Virus record (IMG/VR): IMGVR_UViG_3300024999_000173
Span: 1 to 45,432 of that record
Reading direction: 5' to 3' (one strand)
Source of the DNA: a virus
DNA: 45,432 bases
This document shows positions 23,187-30,534 of the stretch, piece by piece. Numbering within the stretch: the first letter of the stretch is position 1; every line of letters begins with the position of its first letter. A model generated the notes under the pieces. It was not told where the DNA came from, did not search any database, and was given only the letters and a program-made list of their open reading frames with translations. The position numbers were made by a program, and so were the translations under genes.

Positions 23187-23502
23187 CCAAACAGTAATTA
23201 AGTGCAAGGGAAACGTAAATCTTGAAGTAGGGCAAGATCAATTAACAATCTGTGGCCAACCGCTGGAAATATATATTGAAGTGGCCAGAGAACGGATTAG
23301 GCAAGAAACAAAATGGGGGCAGCAGAATCATCAGCCGATAATATGGTCAAATATCCTTGGTGAAGAATTTGGGGAAGTTTACAAGGCGATAAACGAGGCC
23401 ATATTTAATGGTTCTTCGTGGCTTGACTATCGAGAGGAATTGGTACAGGTAGCGGCAGTGGCCATCGCTGCGGTGGAATCACTCGACAGAAACACCAAAT
23501 GA
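23173..23502 (+). CDS. MazG-like NTP pyrophosphohydrolase
   Basis: This 109-residue protein would hydrolyse (d)NTPs to monophosphate and pyrophosphate. The all-alpha MazG pattern is visible: ARERIRQETKWGQQNH (about residues 38-53), the Mg-binding EExxE at GEEFGEV (64, 65, 68), and YREELVQVAAVA (86-97), in which the usual Asp of ExxD is Gln. In Z-DNA phages a MazG-type enzyme (MazZ) makes dGMP for PurZ. This gene sits directly before the polymerase with a 4-bp overlap and is one of two MazZ candidates. Residues 1-30 are an extra beta-like lead. Confidence 0.78.
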   Translation: MSGSNQTVIKCKGNVNLEVGQDQLTICGQPLEIYIEVARERIRQETKWGQQNHQPIIWSNILGEEFGEVYKAINEAIFNGSSWLDYREELVQVAAVAIAAVESLDRNTK

Positions 23503-25268
23503 CTAGGGAACTATTTTTTGATACTGAGGGCACCGGTCTTAATATGATCAGTGGTGCCGACAGGGCAACAGACATTTCATATGCCATGGGTGATGGCCCT
23601 GTAAAATACGTAGACCTTCGCGCTGATTCCCCGGAAGAATTTATTAAGATGGTAGATGATGCGGAAGTAATTGTGGCCCACGGCACCAAATTCGACGCGC
23701 ATAGTCTGCGTACTATCGGCATTGACATCTCAAATAAGAACCTGGATTGTACCCTGGTCCGGGCACAGTTGATTGACGAGCACAAGCTGACTTATGATCT
23801 GGACTCTCTCACCGGCATGAAGGTCAACATTATTGATGATCTGGCTGCCATGTTCGGTGGCAGGGCTACCAAGAACGTCCAAATGCCGAATCTACACAAG
23901 GCACCCAGGGATTTTAAGGAAAAGTATGCCGTTGGTGATGTCCTGGCTATGCGGTCACTATACCGACAGCAGGAGGGTAAATTACCCCCGGTCCACGCCC
24001 TGGAAAAAGAGGTCCTTAATATCCTGATCAAGATGGAACAGAAGGGAATCCGGGTAGACGGCGATCGGCTGGACAAGGCAAAAAGAGATGTACAACGGTT
24101 AATCGATCGGACCCAAAAAGAACTGAACGAAATGGCGGGGAAAGAGGTCAATGTTAACTCTACTCCCCAAATGCGCGATTTACTTATAGCCACGGAGGTG
24201 CAAGATGGACGAGTGGTGCCGAAAACTAAAGCTGGCAAATGCGTACTTATTGATGGCACTCTTGCTGATAAAACTAAAACGGGTGGAGTTTCTCTTAATG
24301 CTGAAACGCTGGAGGAAATGTCGCACCCGATTGCCGAAGCCATTCTTAAAGTAAGAAAGTATCGTAAGATCCATGACACCTTCATTGTGTCGCAGCTGAT
24401 GGGCCATCAGACCAGGGGAAGAGTACACCCCAATTTTAATCAAACACGGGTTGTGACGGGCCGGTTGTCCTGTAATAATCCCAACCTTCAGGCCGTACCG
24501 AAAAGGGACCCGGAGATGAAGGCCATCCTTCGTCCTCTTTTTTTGCCGGACGATGGCGCACAGCTTTTAAAATGCGACTATGACCAATCAGACGTTCGGG
24601 GATTTGCCCACTACATTTATTCGGTGACCAACGACAAGAATCACCCGATTCTGCAGGCTTACCAGAAGGACCCGGATACTGATTTTCATACTTTCGTATC
24701 AGAGTTATTGGGGATTCGCAGGAATCCCGGACCAGGGGGAGGGGCAAACGCCAAACAGATTAACCTAGCCATGATTTTTAATATGGGCATGGGGAAGCTA
24801 GCCAAACAAATGGGACTGCCGTATGAGGAGGAAATCGGCAGGAATAAGAAAGTTTACTTGAAGCCGGGGCAGGAAGCTATTGACGTTTTCAACATGTACC
24901 ACAGCAAAATCCCCGGTGCAGCAGACATGGCACAGATGGCATCGTCTATTGCTGCCAGCCGGGGTTATGTGACATCGATCTGTGGAAGGCACCTACGATT
25001 TCCGGATAAACGGTTCACCTACAAGGCCAGTGGCTATCTTTACCAGAGCTTTACTGCCGATCTGATAAAAAAGGCCATGGTAGAAACGGCCAAGATAGTT
25101 GTGCCACAGCTTTCAGTACATGATGAATTGTTATTCAGCATTTACGACAAGGAAACGGCTTTCGCCATTCAGAAAGTTATGCAGGAAGTATTTGCGAACC
25201 TGACGGTAATTCCGATCAGGACAAAGCCAGAAGTTGGTCGTTCATGGGGGGAGGTTAATTTTATATGA
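23499..25268 (+). CDS. dpoZ: Family A DNA polymerase with 3'-5' exonuclease (DpoZ candidate)
   Basis: This 589-residue polymerase has no 5'-3' exonuclease domain. The proofreading domain shows DTE (D8, E10), HGTKFDAH (D66) and YAVGD (about 145-149). Polymerase motif A is DYDQSDVR (360-367, versus the usual DYSQIELR), motif B KQINLAMIFNMGMG (from K419) and motif C VHDE (H541-E543). Catalytic D360 and D542 are present. Polymerases that co-occur with PurZ (DpoZ) prefer dZTP over dATP; whether this one does cannot be read from the motifs, and the assignment rests on the linked purZ and datZ. It has ATGA overlaps at both ends. Confidence 0.9.
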   Translation: MTRELFFDTEGTGLNMISGADRATDISYAMGDGPVKYVDLRADSPEEFIKMVDDAEVIVAHGTKFDAHSLRTIGIDISNKNLDCTLVRAQLIDEHKLTYDLDSLTGMKVNIIDDLAAMFGGRATKNVQMPNLHKAPRDFKEKYAVGDVLAMRSLYRQQEGKLPPVHALEKEVLNILIKMEQKGIRVDGDRLDKAKRDVQRLIDRTQKELNEMAGKEVNVNSTPQMRDLLIATEVQDGRVVPKTKAGKCVLIDGTLADKTKTGGVSLNAETLEEMSHPIAEAILKVRKYRKIHDTFIVSQLMGHQTRGRVHPNFNQTRVVTGRLSCNNPNLQAVPKRDPEMKAILRPLFLPDDGAQLLKCDYDQSDVRGFAHYIYSVTNDKNHPILQAYQKDPDTDFHTFVSELLGIRRNPGPGGGANAKQINLAMIFNMGMGKLAKQMGLPYEEEIGRNKKVYLKPGQEAIDVFNMYHSKIPGAADMAQMASSIAASRGYVTSICGRHLRFPDKRFTYKASGYLYQSFTADLIKKAMVETAKIVVPQLSVHDELLFSIYDKETAFAIQKVMQEVFANLTVIPIRTKPEVGRSWGEVNFI

Positions 25269-25402
25269 CATGTAATAATTGCGGGGGGACGATGGTTGGA
25301 GATGGAGTAACAGAACCCATCCGATGTGAAAACGTGGAACTTGGCGATTGGGAGTATAGAGAACCCGATTGTAATCCGATTGATTGCGAGGACGAGAAAT
25401 GA
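25265..25402 (+). CDS. 45-residue Cys-containing acidic protein
   Basis: The start overlaps the polymerase stop and the stop overlaps the SSB start. It begins MTCNNCGGTMVGDG, giving one CxxC, with three further single Cys and a very acidic C-terminus (IDCEDEK). It may bind zinc. The function is unknown. Confidence 0.55.
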   Translation: MTCNNCGGTMVGDGVTEPIRCENVELGDWEYREPDCNPIDCEDEK

Positions 25403-25806
25403 TCAACGAGGTAAGATTAATAGGCAATGTGGGGCAGGACCCCAGGATCAACAAAAACAGCAAAGGAACCATGGCCACTTTTTCTGTTGCCACTACTGAG
25501 AAATGGAAGGATAAGCGGACCGGTGATTGGCAGGAAAAGACGGAGTGGCACAAATGCGTTGCCTTCGGCTATCCGGCAGACTATGTTGACCAGTACCTGG
25601 AAAAGGGTGCTCTGGTTTATGTCGAGGGGTCAATGCAGTATGGTAAGTATGAACGGGACGGCGTTGAGATCCCTACTGCCGAGGTCAAAGCACAAAAAGT
25701 AAAAATTTTAAAGAAACAGGGGGATCGAGACAATCAGGCCAGGGACGGGAACAAGTCTACGGACAACGGGTACATGGGCAGCACAGGTTCTGACGTACCA
25801 TTTTAA
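25399..25806 (+). CDS. ssb: Single-stranded DNA-binding protein
   Basis: The start is at 25399 (MINEVRLIGNVGQDP), in the stop of the previous small gene; an in-frame upstream codon is unnecessary. The 135 residues form an OB-fold SSB: VRLIGNVGQDP, TMATFSVATTEKW, EWHKCVAFGYPADYVDQYLEKGALVYVEG. A disordered tail follows, ending in the acidic DVPF tip that recruits partner proteins in bacterial SSBs. It would protect the template during replication. The length is slightly below bacterial SSB. Confidence 0.95.
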   Translation: MINEVRLIGNVGQDPRINKNSKGTMATFSVATTEKWKDKRTGDWQEKTEWHKCVAFGYPADYVDQYLEKGALVYVEGSMQYGKYERDGVEIPTAEVKAQKVKILKKQGDRDNQARDGNKSTDNGYMGSTGSDVPF

Positions 25807-25815
25807 GGAGACATT

Positions 25816-26148
25816 ATGAAATGTTGCACTCTTGAGTGTTACTCTGTGGCAATGGCCAAATCAACAGACACCGACAGGGAGTTCTGTATTGAATGCGCCA
25901 TCAAGATTGCCAAGCACTTTGGCCCGGATAAGATAGTGACTTTGCCGGGAATGAGGTTTCCCTGGGATTACGGGGTAGACGGCCACTGCCCCCATTGCGG
26001 TATAAGTTACAACCGGTACCTGATCAATGTTACTGGTGATTGCCCCGCATGTAAAGCCCCACTGCCGGAGTATAAACGGCCAACCTTGGAAATGAAACCG
26101 TGGGACGACGACAGAAAAATAGAGTATCGGGAAGGCCCACACGACTAA
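25816..26148 (+). CDS. Zinc-ribbon protein
   Basis: This 110-residue protein has N-terminal single Cys residues (KCCTLECYSV, FCIECAIKIAKHFG) and then a classical ribbon CPHCGISYNRYLINVTGDCPAC (about residues 57-78). An AAGGAG site precedes the start. It is placed between SSB and purZ. The function is unknown; two zinc sites are likely. Confidence 0.65.
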   Translation: MKCCTLECYSVAMAKSTDTDREFCIECAIKIAKHFGPDKIVTLPGMRFPWDYGVDGHCPHCGISYNRYLINVTGDCPACKAPLPEYKRPTLEMKPWDDDRKIEYREGPHD

Positions 26149-26160
26149 TTGGGGGCACCA

Positions 26161-26355
26161 ATGGATAAAGAGTATTTCTGGGCAAGGTATAGGTCAGGTG
26201 ATTGGCGGATAGCAGAAAAGAGGTTCTTGAATAGGTGGTTTGTTTGTGGGGTTGGTCACATAAAAAACCACGTTATTTTTGAAGGGTACCGTAGCCCCAA
26301 ATCACCGGACGATATTGTTGAAATCGGGGAAAAGGTAATTTGCCCCTATAAATAA
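26161..26355 (+). CDS. 64-residue protein of unknown function
   Basis: The ATG at 26161 was chosen over an in-frame TTG at 26149. It is Trp/Arg-rich at the N-terminus (MDKEYFWARYRSGDWRIAEKR) and has a short strand region. No family was recognised. A leader of AAACCACCACA follows its stop and precedes purZ. Confidence 0.55.
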   Translation: MDKEYFWARYRSGDWRIAEKRFLNRWFVCGVGHIKNHVIFEGYRSPKSPDDIVEIGEKVICPYK

Positions 26356-26384
26356 AAACCACCACACATTAGAGGAGATTTGCG

Positions 26385-27401
26385 ATGAATGTACATGTTG
26401 TTTACGGCGGTCAGTTCGGCAGTGAGTCAAAACGGTTGTTTACCGAGTATTACTGCAAGAATTGGCAGCCAGGGGCCATCATTACCAATGCTATGCCCAA
26501 CAGCGGCGGATTTGATAGTGTAGGCGACAAATGGTCCACCCTGCCGATCGGCTACCCAGCTACCTTGATGATTTCCCCTGGATCAGTGATTAATCTCGAT
26601 AATCTCAAGAAAGAGATTAAGCAGCTACCGAAAGGGGCCAAGGTAGTCATTCACGAAAATGCAGCAGTGATCGACGATAGTCACTTCACAAGTGAAAAGG
26701 ACTATGTTCGGGTTGGTTCTACCATGACCGGGGGAGCAGCTGCTGCAAAACAGAAAATGGACCGGGACCCAAGTGCACGAATCCTGGCCAGGGATTATTT
26801 TGAAGACACCCTGAACAATGCCGCCTGGATACGGGAATTGCACAAACACGATAAGGTCCTAGCGGTCTGTGCACAGGGTCACAGTCTGTCGCTCAATTTC
26901 GGTTTCTGGCCATACACTACCAGCAGGAATACCAGTCCTGCTCAAGTCATTGCCGATGCCGGAATTTCTCCGATGGCAGTTAAACGGATTATTGGCTGTT
27001 TTCGGACCTTCCCAATTCGGGTATCCAACCGATTCGATGAAATGGGAGAAATGGTGGGTTGGTCCGGTCCCTGTTATTCTGACCAGGAGGAATTGTCCTG
27101 GGAAGATATCGGGGTTCCGCAGGAGTTTACCAGTGTCAGCAAAAAGGTTCGTAGAGTATTTACATTTTCACATCAGCAATTGGTCGAATCAGTCCTGCTC
27201 AATGGCACCACCGATGTCTTTCTCGGTTTTATCAATTATTTGCCGGTCTACATGCAGGATGATTTTTTCCGGGCTGTGCGGGACACCTGCCTAAATAACG
27301 GGGCCAATTTATCGTGGATCGGTTGCGGTAAGACCACTGACGACATCTTTTCCCGCATTAGTGATAAAGGATATGGTTTTGACATTTCCTGGATAAAGTA
27401 A
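26385..27401 (+). CDS. purZ: 2-amino-dAMP (dZMP) precursor synthetase PurZ, adenylosuccinate-synthetase family
   Basis: This 338-residue protein is predicted to join Asp to dGMP using ATP or dATP, giving N6-succino-2-amino-dAMP, which host PurB converts to dZMP. PurA-family marks are the P-loop GGQFGSESK (residues 8-16), GSTMTGGAAAAKQKMDRD (111-128), AQGHSLSLNFG (163-173), WPYTTSRNTSPAQVI and RTFPIRVSN. The catalytic Asp of PurA (GDEGKGK) is Ser13, the replacement described for PurZ, which makes room for the 2-amino group. The NNAGHT loop is NSGGFD (39-44), so the usual active-site His is not in place, which is odd. It is shorter than bacterial PurA (about 430). It has a strong ribosome site and a hairpin terminator. 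Confidence 0.9.
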   Translation: MNVHVVYGGQFGSESKRLFTEYYCKNWQPGAIITNAMPNSGGFDSVGDKWSTLPIGYPATLMISPGSVINLDNLKKEIKQLPKGAKVVIHENAAVIDDSHFTSEKDYVRVGSTMTGGAAAAKQKMDRDPSARILARDYFEDTLNNAAWIRELHKHDKVLAVCAQGHSLSLNFGFWPYTTSRNTSPAQVIADAGISPMAVKRIIGCFRTFPIRVSNRFDEMGEMVGWSGPCYSDQEELSWEDIGVPQEFTSVSKKVRRVFTFSHQQLVESVLLNGTTDVFLGFINYLPVYMQDDFFRAVRDTCLNNGANLSWIGCGKTTDDIFSRISDKGYGFDISWIK

Positions 27402-27410
27402 CCTTAACCG

Positions 27411-27428
27411 GGGGCTTCAGCCCCTTTT
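27411..27428 (+). terminator. Terminator after purZ
   Basis: GGGGC and GCCCC flank TTCA and are followed by TTTT, 10 bp past the stop. This is a short rho-independent terminator, probably partial since more genes follow without a new clear promoter. Confidence 0.65.
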
Positions 27429-27441
27429 AAAGGAGGAATAT

Positions 27442-27861
27442 ATGGACCAGAAGTTTGGGCCAAAAATTCCATTTACCCTTGAAATAAATCCGGGGGGGAT
27501 GGAAGGGTTAAAAAAGGCCCTGGAACGGAAGAACAGGAAATGGGACGACGGCAAGTTAAAATACCACCTGATCCTGCCGCAGTTCCTGGAGTTGATGGCA
27601 GAAATTCTTACACGAGGTGAAATCAATCACCCAAAAGAACCAAACGGTACCCCCTCCTGGCAGTTGGTAGAAAAAGAGGCGTATGAGGATGCTCTATTTC
27701 GCCATTTTCAGGCATACCGCAGGGGGGAGATCATTGACCCGGACCCCAAGATGCCGACCGATCACATGGGCAACATTGCCGTAAACGCCATGTTCTTGTG
27801 GTGGTTTAATCGGCAGCGGGAAGGGTATCTGGGGGAAACTGACACAGTTAACGAGGACTAA
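27442..27861 (+). CDS. DUF5664-type dATP/dGTP diphosphohydrolase-like protein (MazZ candidate)
   Basis: This 139-residue protein contains RKWDDGKLKYHLILPQFLELMAEIL (from residue 32), EKEAYEDALFRHFQAYRRGE and DHMGNIAVNAMFLWWF. This is the helix pattern of the phage DUF5664 family, whose members are linked to dATP/dGTP pyrophosphohydrolases in Z-DNA phages. It would act on dGTP to feed dGMP to PurZ, or on dATP. It lies directly after purZ. With the MazG-like gene at 23173 it makes two possible sources of MazZ activity; sequence alone does not say which is active. Confidence 0.78.
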   Translation: MDQKFGPKIPFTLEINPGGMEGLKKALERKNRKWDDGKLKYHLILPQFLELMAEILTRGEINHPKEPNGTPSWQLVEKEAYEDALFRHFQAYRRGEIIDPDPKMPTDHMGNIAVNAMFLWWFNRQREGYLGETDTVNED

Positions 27862-27862
27862 T

Positions 27863-28063
27863 ATGCTACCAAAAATTCCGTCTTCCCTGGACGAGGCCAT
27901 GAAGACCACTTATGCGGGACCATGGCACATACGATATAACCCAAATAAGTGCGCTTGTCCTGTTTATGATTGCGGGGCAGGGCGGTATCTTCAGTGCCAA
28001 AACCCCAACGGGTACGGGGTTGATGGGATTTTTTGTAAAGGCCACAAGGAGCCAAAATCATGA
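27863..28063 (+). CDS. 66-residue Cys-rich protein
   Basis: The start follows GAGGACTAAT. Cys residues at CACPVYDCGAGRYLQC and FCKGH suggest a zinc or disulfide knot. WHIRYNPNKCACPVYDC gives a possible treble-clef. It lies between the two putative Z-pathway hydrolases and overlaps the second by 4 bp. The function is unknown. Confidence 0.6.
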   Translation: MLPKIPSSLDEAMKTTYAGPWHIRYNPNKCACPVYDCGAGRYLQCQNPNGYGVDGIFCKGHKEPKS

Positions 28064-28545
28064 CAGAAATAAGAGATCATTTTCCAGCACCGTTTGGAAA
28101 GCACCCGGAATTAAGGGCAGGAATCGTTCCCCGGTGGGCAATTATTAAAACATCAAAAACTCAATCCGTTGCAGAGCATTCCTACAACGTGGCAATGATA
28201 ACCCGGATCATTTTGACTGGCTTTATTTTGACCCCGCTGGATGACAATGATATTATCCTGATGGCCCTGGACCATGATTGGAAATCTGAGGTCTACACCG
28301 GAGATATCCCTAATCCTGCCAAAGTGCGTAACCCCAATGCAGAGGTCCTGTCGATCGAAGAAGCAATCATAAAGCTGGCAGACTGTATCGAGGGTTACGC
28401 TTTTATTAACAGGAATTGCAGCGACTCCACATCGGTAAAAATGTGGGTGATGGGCGATCTAGAAGTACAGATTAATGCCCTATGTAATTTTCTGGAAATA
28501 AACGGCAGGGACATCTGGCCTACAATCTCAGGGATGGTATTATAA
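28060..28545 (+). CDS. datZ: HD-domain dATP triphosphohydrolase DatZ
   Basis: This 161-residue protein is predicted to convert dATP to deoxyadenosine and triphosphate, clearing dATP so that only dZTP is available. The YfbR-like HD fold is clear: RWAII (25-29), SVAEHS (H40), DHDWKSEVYTGDIPNP (H72, D73, E77) and KLADCIEGY (D108), which together give the metal ligands H, HD, D. Cellular YfbR relatives act on dNMPs; linkage to purZ and the phage setting favour DatZ. It has ATGA coupling upstream. Confidence 0.85.
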   Translation: MTEIRDHFPAPFGKHPELRAGIVPRWAIIKTSKTQSVAEHSYNVAMITRIILTGFILTPLDDNDIILMALDHDWKSEVYTGDIPNPAKVRNPNAEVLSIEEAIIKLADCIEGYAFINRNCSDSTSVKMWVMGDLEVQINALCNFLEINGRDIWPTISGMVL

Positions 28546-29127
28546 ATGAAAAAGATTTTATTTGTTGATACGGAAACAACCGGCCTAGACCCTAAGATTA
28601 ACGGCATCCATCAGATCGCTGCTCAGATCGTTGTTGATGGCAAAATGGAAATGGAGTTTGATTTTAAATTCCGTCCACTCGACACCGAAAAGATCGAACC
28701 GGAGGCCCTGGCAGTGTCTGGTTTAACGGTAGAAGAAGTCATGGCCCGACCTTTATCGAGCAAGGACGTTTATAAAAAGATCGACTCGATTCTCTGCCAG
28801 TTTGTAAACAAGTATGATAAGCACGATAAAATGGTGATATCGGGCTATAATTGCAATTTCGACGCTCAATTTCTCAGCGAATGGTACAAGAAGCACAATA
28901 ACAAGTATTTCTTTGGCCTGTGCCATGGTGGAGCATACTTGGACGGCTTGACTATGGCCCTGCTACTGGAAATAAAAAAGGGAGAAAAGGTATTTTTCCC
29001 GGATCGGAAATTGGGTACGGTGGCAAAACACCTGGGTGTTCAATTGGATGATGCCCACGATGCCTTGGCCGACATTATCGCTACCAGGGACGTAATACGG
29101 TCCTTATGGAGGGAATTGGGGCTATGA
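28546..29127 (+). CDS. DnaQ-like 3'-5' exonuclease
   Basis: This 193-residue DEDDh exonuclease shows DTETTGL (D8, E10), GYNCNFDAQFL (second Asp), and HLGVQLDDAHDALADI (HD..A.AD, the His-containing third motif). It is a free-standing proofreading-type nuclease. The polymerase already has its own DEDDy domain, so this is a second one; it may act in recombination, mismatch removal or host DNA breakdown. It directly follows datZ. Confidence 0.88.
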   Translation: MKKILFVDTETTGLDPKINGIHQIAAQIVVDGKMEMEFDFKFRPLDTEKIEPEALAVSGLTVEEVMARPLSSKDVYKKIDSILCQFVNKYDKHDKMVISGYNCNFDAQFLSEWYKKHNNKYFFGLCHGGAYLDGLTMALLLEIKKGEKVFFPDRKLGTVAKHLGVQLDDAHDALADIIATRDVIRSLWRELGL

Positions 29128-29531
29128 GCGAAAAGACACTGTGGAAATGGTTAAACAAAAAGATGGCCCATGACCCAAATTGGAGAAGTGCCAGATTGGA
29201 AAAATGTTTAGAAAAAGGAATCCCGGATGCGGTGGTGCGGTTTACTGATTCAAATTCACGGACGATGCTTATTACTTTTATGGAATTAAAGGATTGGTCA
29301 GAATCCCCAAAGCACCCTTTATCAGTAGAACAGAAAAATTTCATTCAAACATTCGGCGGGGCAGTGTTGATTAGAGCACAAGATAAATTGTGCATGTTAG
29401 GCAAGAATCACAATCTTGTGCCACTGATGTCTGCTGATGTTGGGTACGCACTTAGTCACGGGATAGTTACCCCCATTTCAGATTTTACCCCGGCATGGCT
29501 AAATGCGGCCCTTACACATTGTGAACTGTGA
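29124..29531 (+). CDS. PD-(D/E)XK nuclease, VRR-NUC-like
   Basis: The start is at 29124, in the stop of the exonuclease gene (ATGA) with GGAGGG upstream; an in-frame ATG at 29106 would be inside that gene. Of 135 residues, RLEKCLEKGIPD (E26, D35) and MELKDW (E54, K56) form the catalytic core, followed by EQKNFIQTFGGAVLIRA, as in VRR-NUC/Holliday-junction-resolvase-like nucleases. It is the last early gene and its end overlaps the convergent late operon by 20 bp. Junction resolution before packaging is plausible. Confidence 0.8.
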   Translation: MSEKTLWKWLNKKMAHDPNWRSARLEKCLEKGIPDAVVRFTDSNSRTMLITFMELKDWSESPKHPLSVEQKNFIQTFGGAVLIRAQDKLCMLGKNHNLVPLMSADVGYALSHGIVTPISDFTPAWLNAALTHCEL

Positions 29532-29694
29532 TATCTGGTTTACTGGTTTTGGTGACTATTACCCCTGACACCATGACCACATAATCTCCCCGCGAAAAAG
29601 GTTTATCGGTAAAGGATATGGACTCCCGGCCTACCATATCCTTTATCTTTACCTTTCCTTCGCCAAGTATTTCTGTTATCTCCACTATTTTCAT
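29512..29694 (-). CDS. 60-residue protein, last late gene
   Basis: The start overlaps the previous stop (ATGA). It is all beta (MKIVEITEILGEGKVKIKDM, then a GDYVVMVSGVIV strand), like a small OB or SH3 barrel. It overlaps the last early gene tail to tail. A tail-tip or virion role is inferred from the operon only. Confidence 0.6.
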   Translation of the reverse strand: MKIVEITEILGEGKVKIKDMVGRESISFTDKPFSRGDYVVMVSGVIVTKTSKPDITVHNV

Positions 29695-29996
29695 GCCAAG
29701 GGTACCTCCACTTCGATTGTGGTGACGGTGGACAGGGCTTTCTTGGCCACTGTTACCGAAACATCGTAAGACATCACCATGCCATAAAAAGTGGCAGGAC
29801 CATAAACGATCTTGGCAATGTGTCCCGGCTGTATATAGTCACTATTTAGCATTTCCATAGTTAGTATAATCACATCCTGGCCATTTTCGTTGATTTCTTG
29901 CCGCCCAATCTCAAGCAAGGACGTTGGTAATTTTAAAAATGTTATAATATCGGGTCCCGGTTTATCGGCAGGGGCGCGTTGTGCAATAATAGCCAT
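29691..29996 (-). CDS. Tail-tip-region protein of unknown function
   Basis: This 101-residue protein has strand-rich segments VIILTMEMLNSDYIQPGHIAKIV and TFYGMVMSYDVSVTVA near the middle and C-terminus, resembling small baseplate or hub plug proteins. It is coupled to the 60-residue gene that follows. No family was recognised. Confidence 0.6.
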   Translation of the reverse strand: MAIIAQRAPADKPGPDIITFLKLPTSLLEIGRQEINENGQDVIILTMEMLNSDYIQPGHIAKIVYGPATFYGMVMSYDVSVTVAKKALSTVTTIEVEVPLA

Positions 29997-29999
29997 GTT

Positions 30000-30533
30000 T
30001 TACACCAGTGAAATATAAAAGACCACCCCAATTGGGTAGCTTTCGTCTTCTTCTAGTTCCATTTTAGGGACCGATAGCCGATAGATCTTTACCGCGTATT
30101 CGGTGTCAATCGAAGCCATGAATGGGGCCTTATCTGCGTCACCAGTAAGAGAAACTCTACCAATCGGATCGGCAGCGGGAGTTACTGACCCTCCCCTGCC
30201 CAGGTATTCGATGGTGTATTTACTTGGCACCACGTCAAATTCATATTTATCGAGATCTTCGGCCTCTCTCCCGGCAAACAATGTGGTGTCAAGTTTGCTG
30301 CGGCTCTCGGACCCGATGTATTGCACAGATCCATCTGTCGACACAACTTCGTCAATAATCACATTGGTTGAGTGATTGACCGCAATAAATACTTGATCGC
30401 CAGGGCCAAAGGATGATTTCAGGTCCCCTACTTCATCAACATTTAAAATATCGTCGATATCTATGTTGAATAGATAGTCGCCCTTGATCGATCCCGCACT
30501 ATACTTAACAAGAATGGTTCCTTCAAGTCCCAT
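30000..30533 (-). CDS. Tail-tip-region protein of unknown function
   Basis: This 177-residue protein is mostly beta: GTILVKYSAGSIKGDYLFN, FGPGDQVFIAVNHST, and a C-terminal YPIGVVFYISLV. It follows the chimeric tail protein with a 1-bp gap. It is probably a tail-tip component by position. No motif was recognised. Confidence 0.6.
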   Translation of the reverse strand: MGLEGTILVKYSAGSIKGDYLFNIDIDDILNVDEVGDLKSSFGPGDQVFIAVNHSTNVIIDEVVSTDGSVQYIGSESRSKLDTTLFAGREAEDLDKYEFDVVPSKYTIEYLGRGGSVTPAADPIGRVSLTGDADKAPFMASIDTEYAVKIYRLSVPKMELEEDESYPIGVVFYISLV

Positions 30534-30534
30534 A

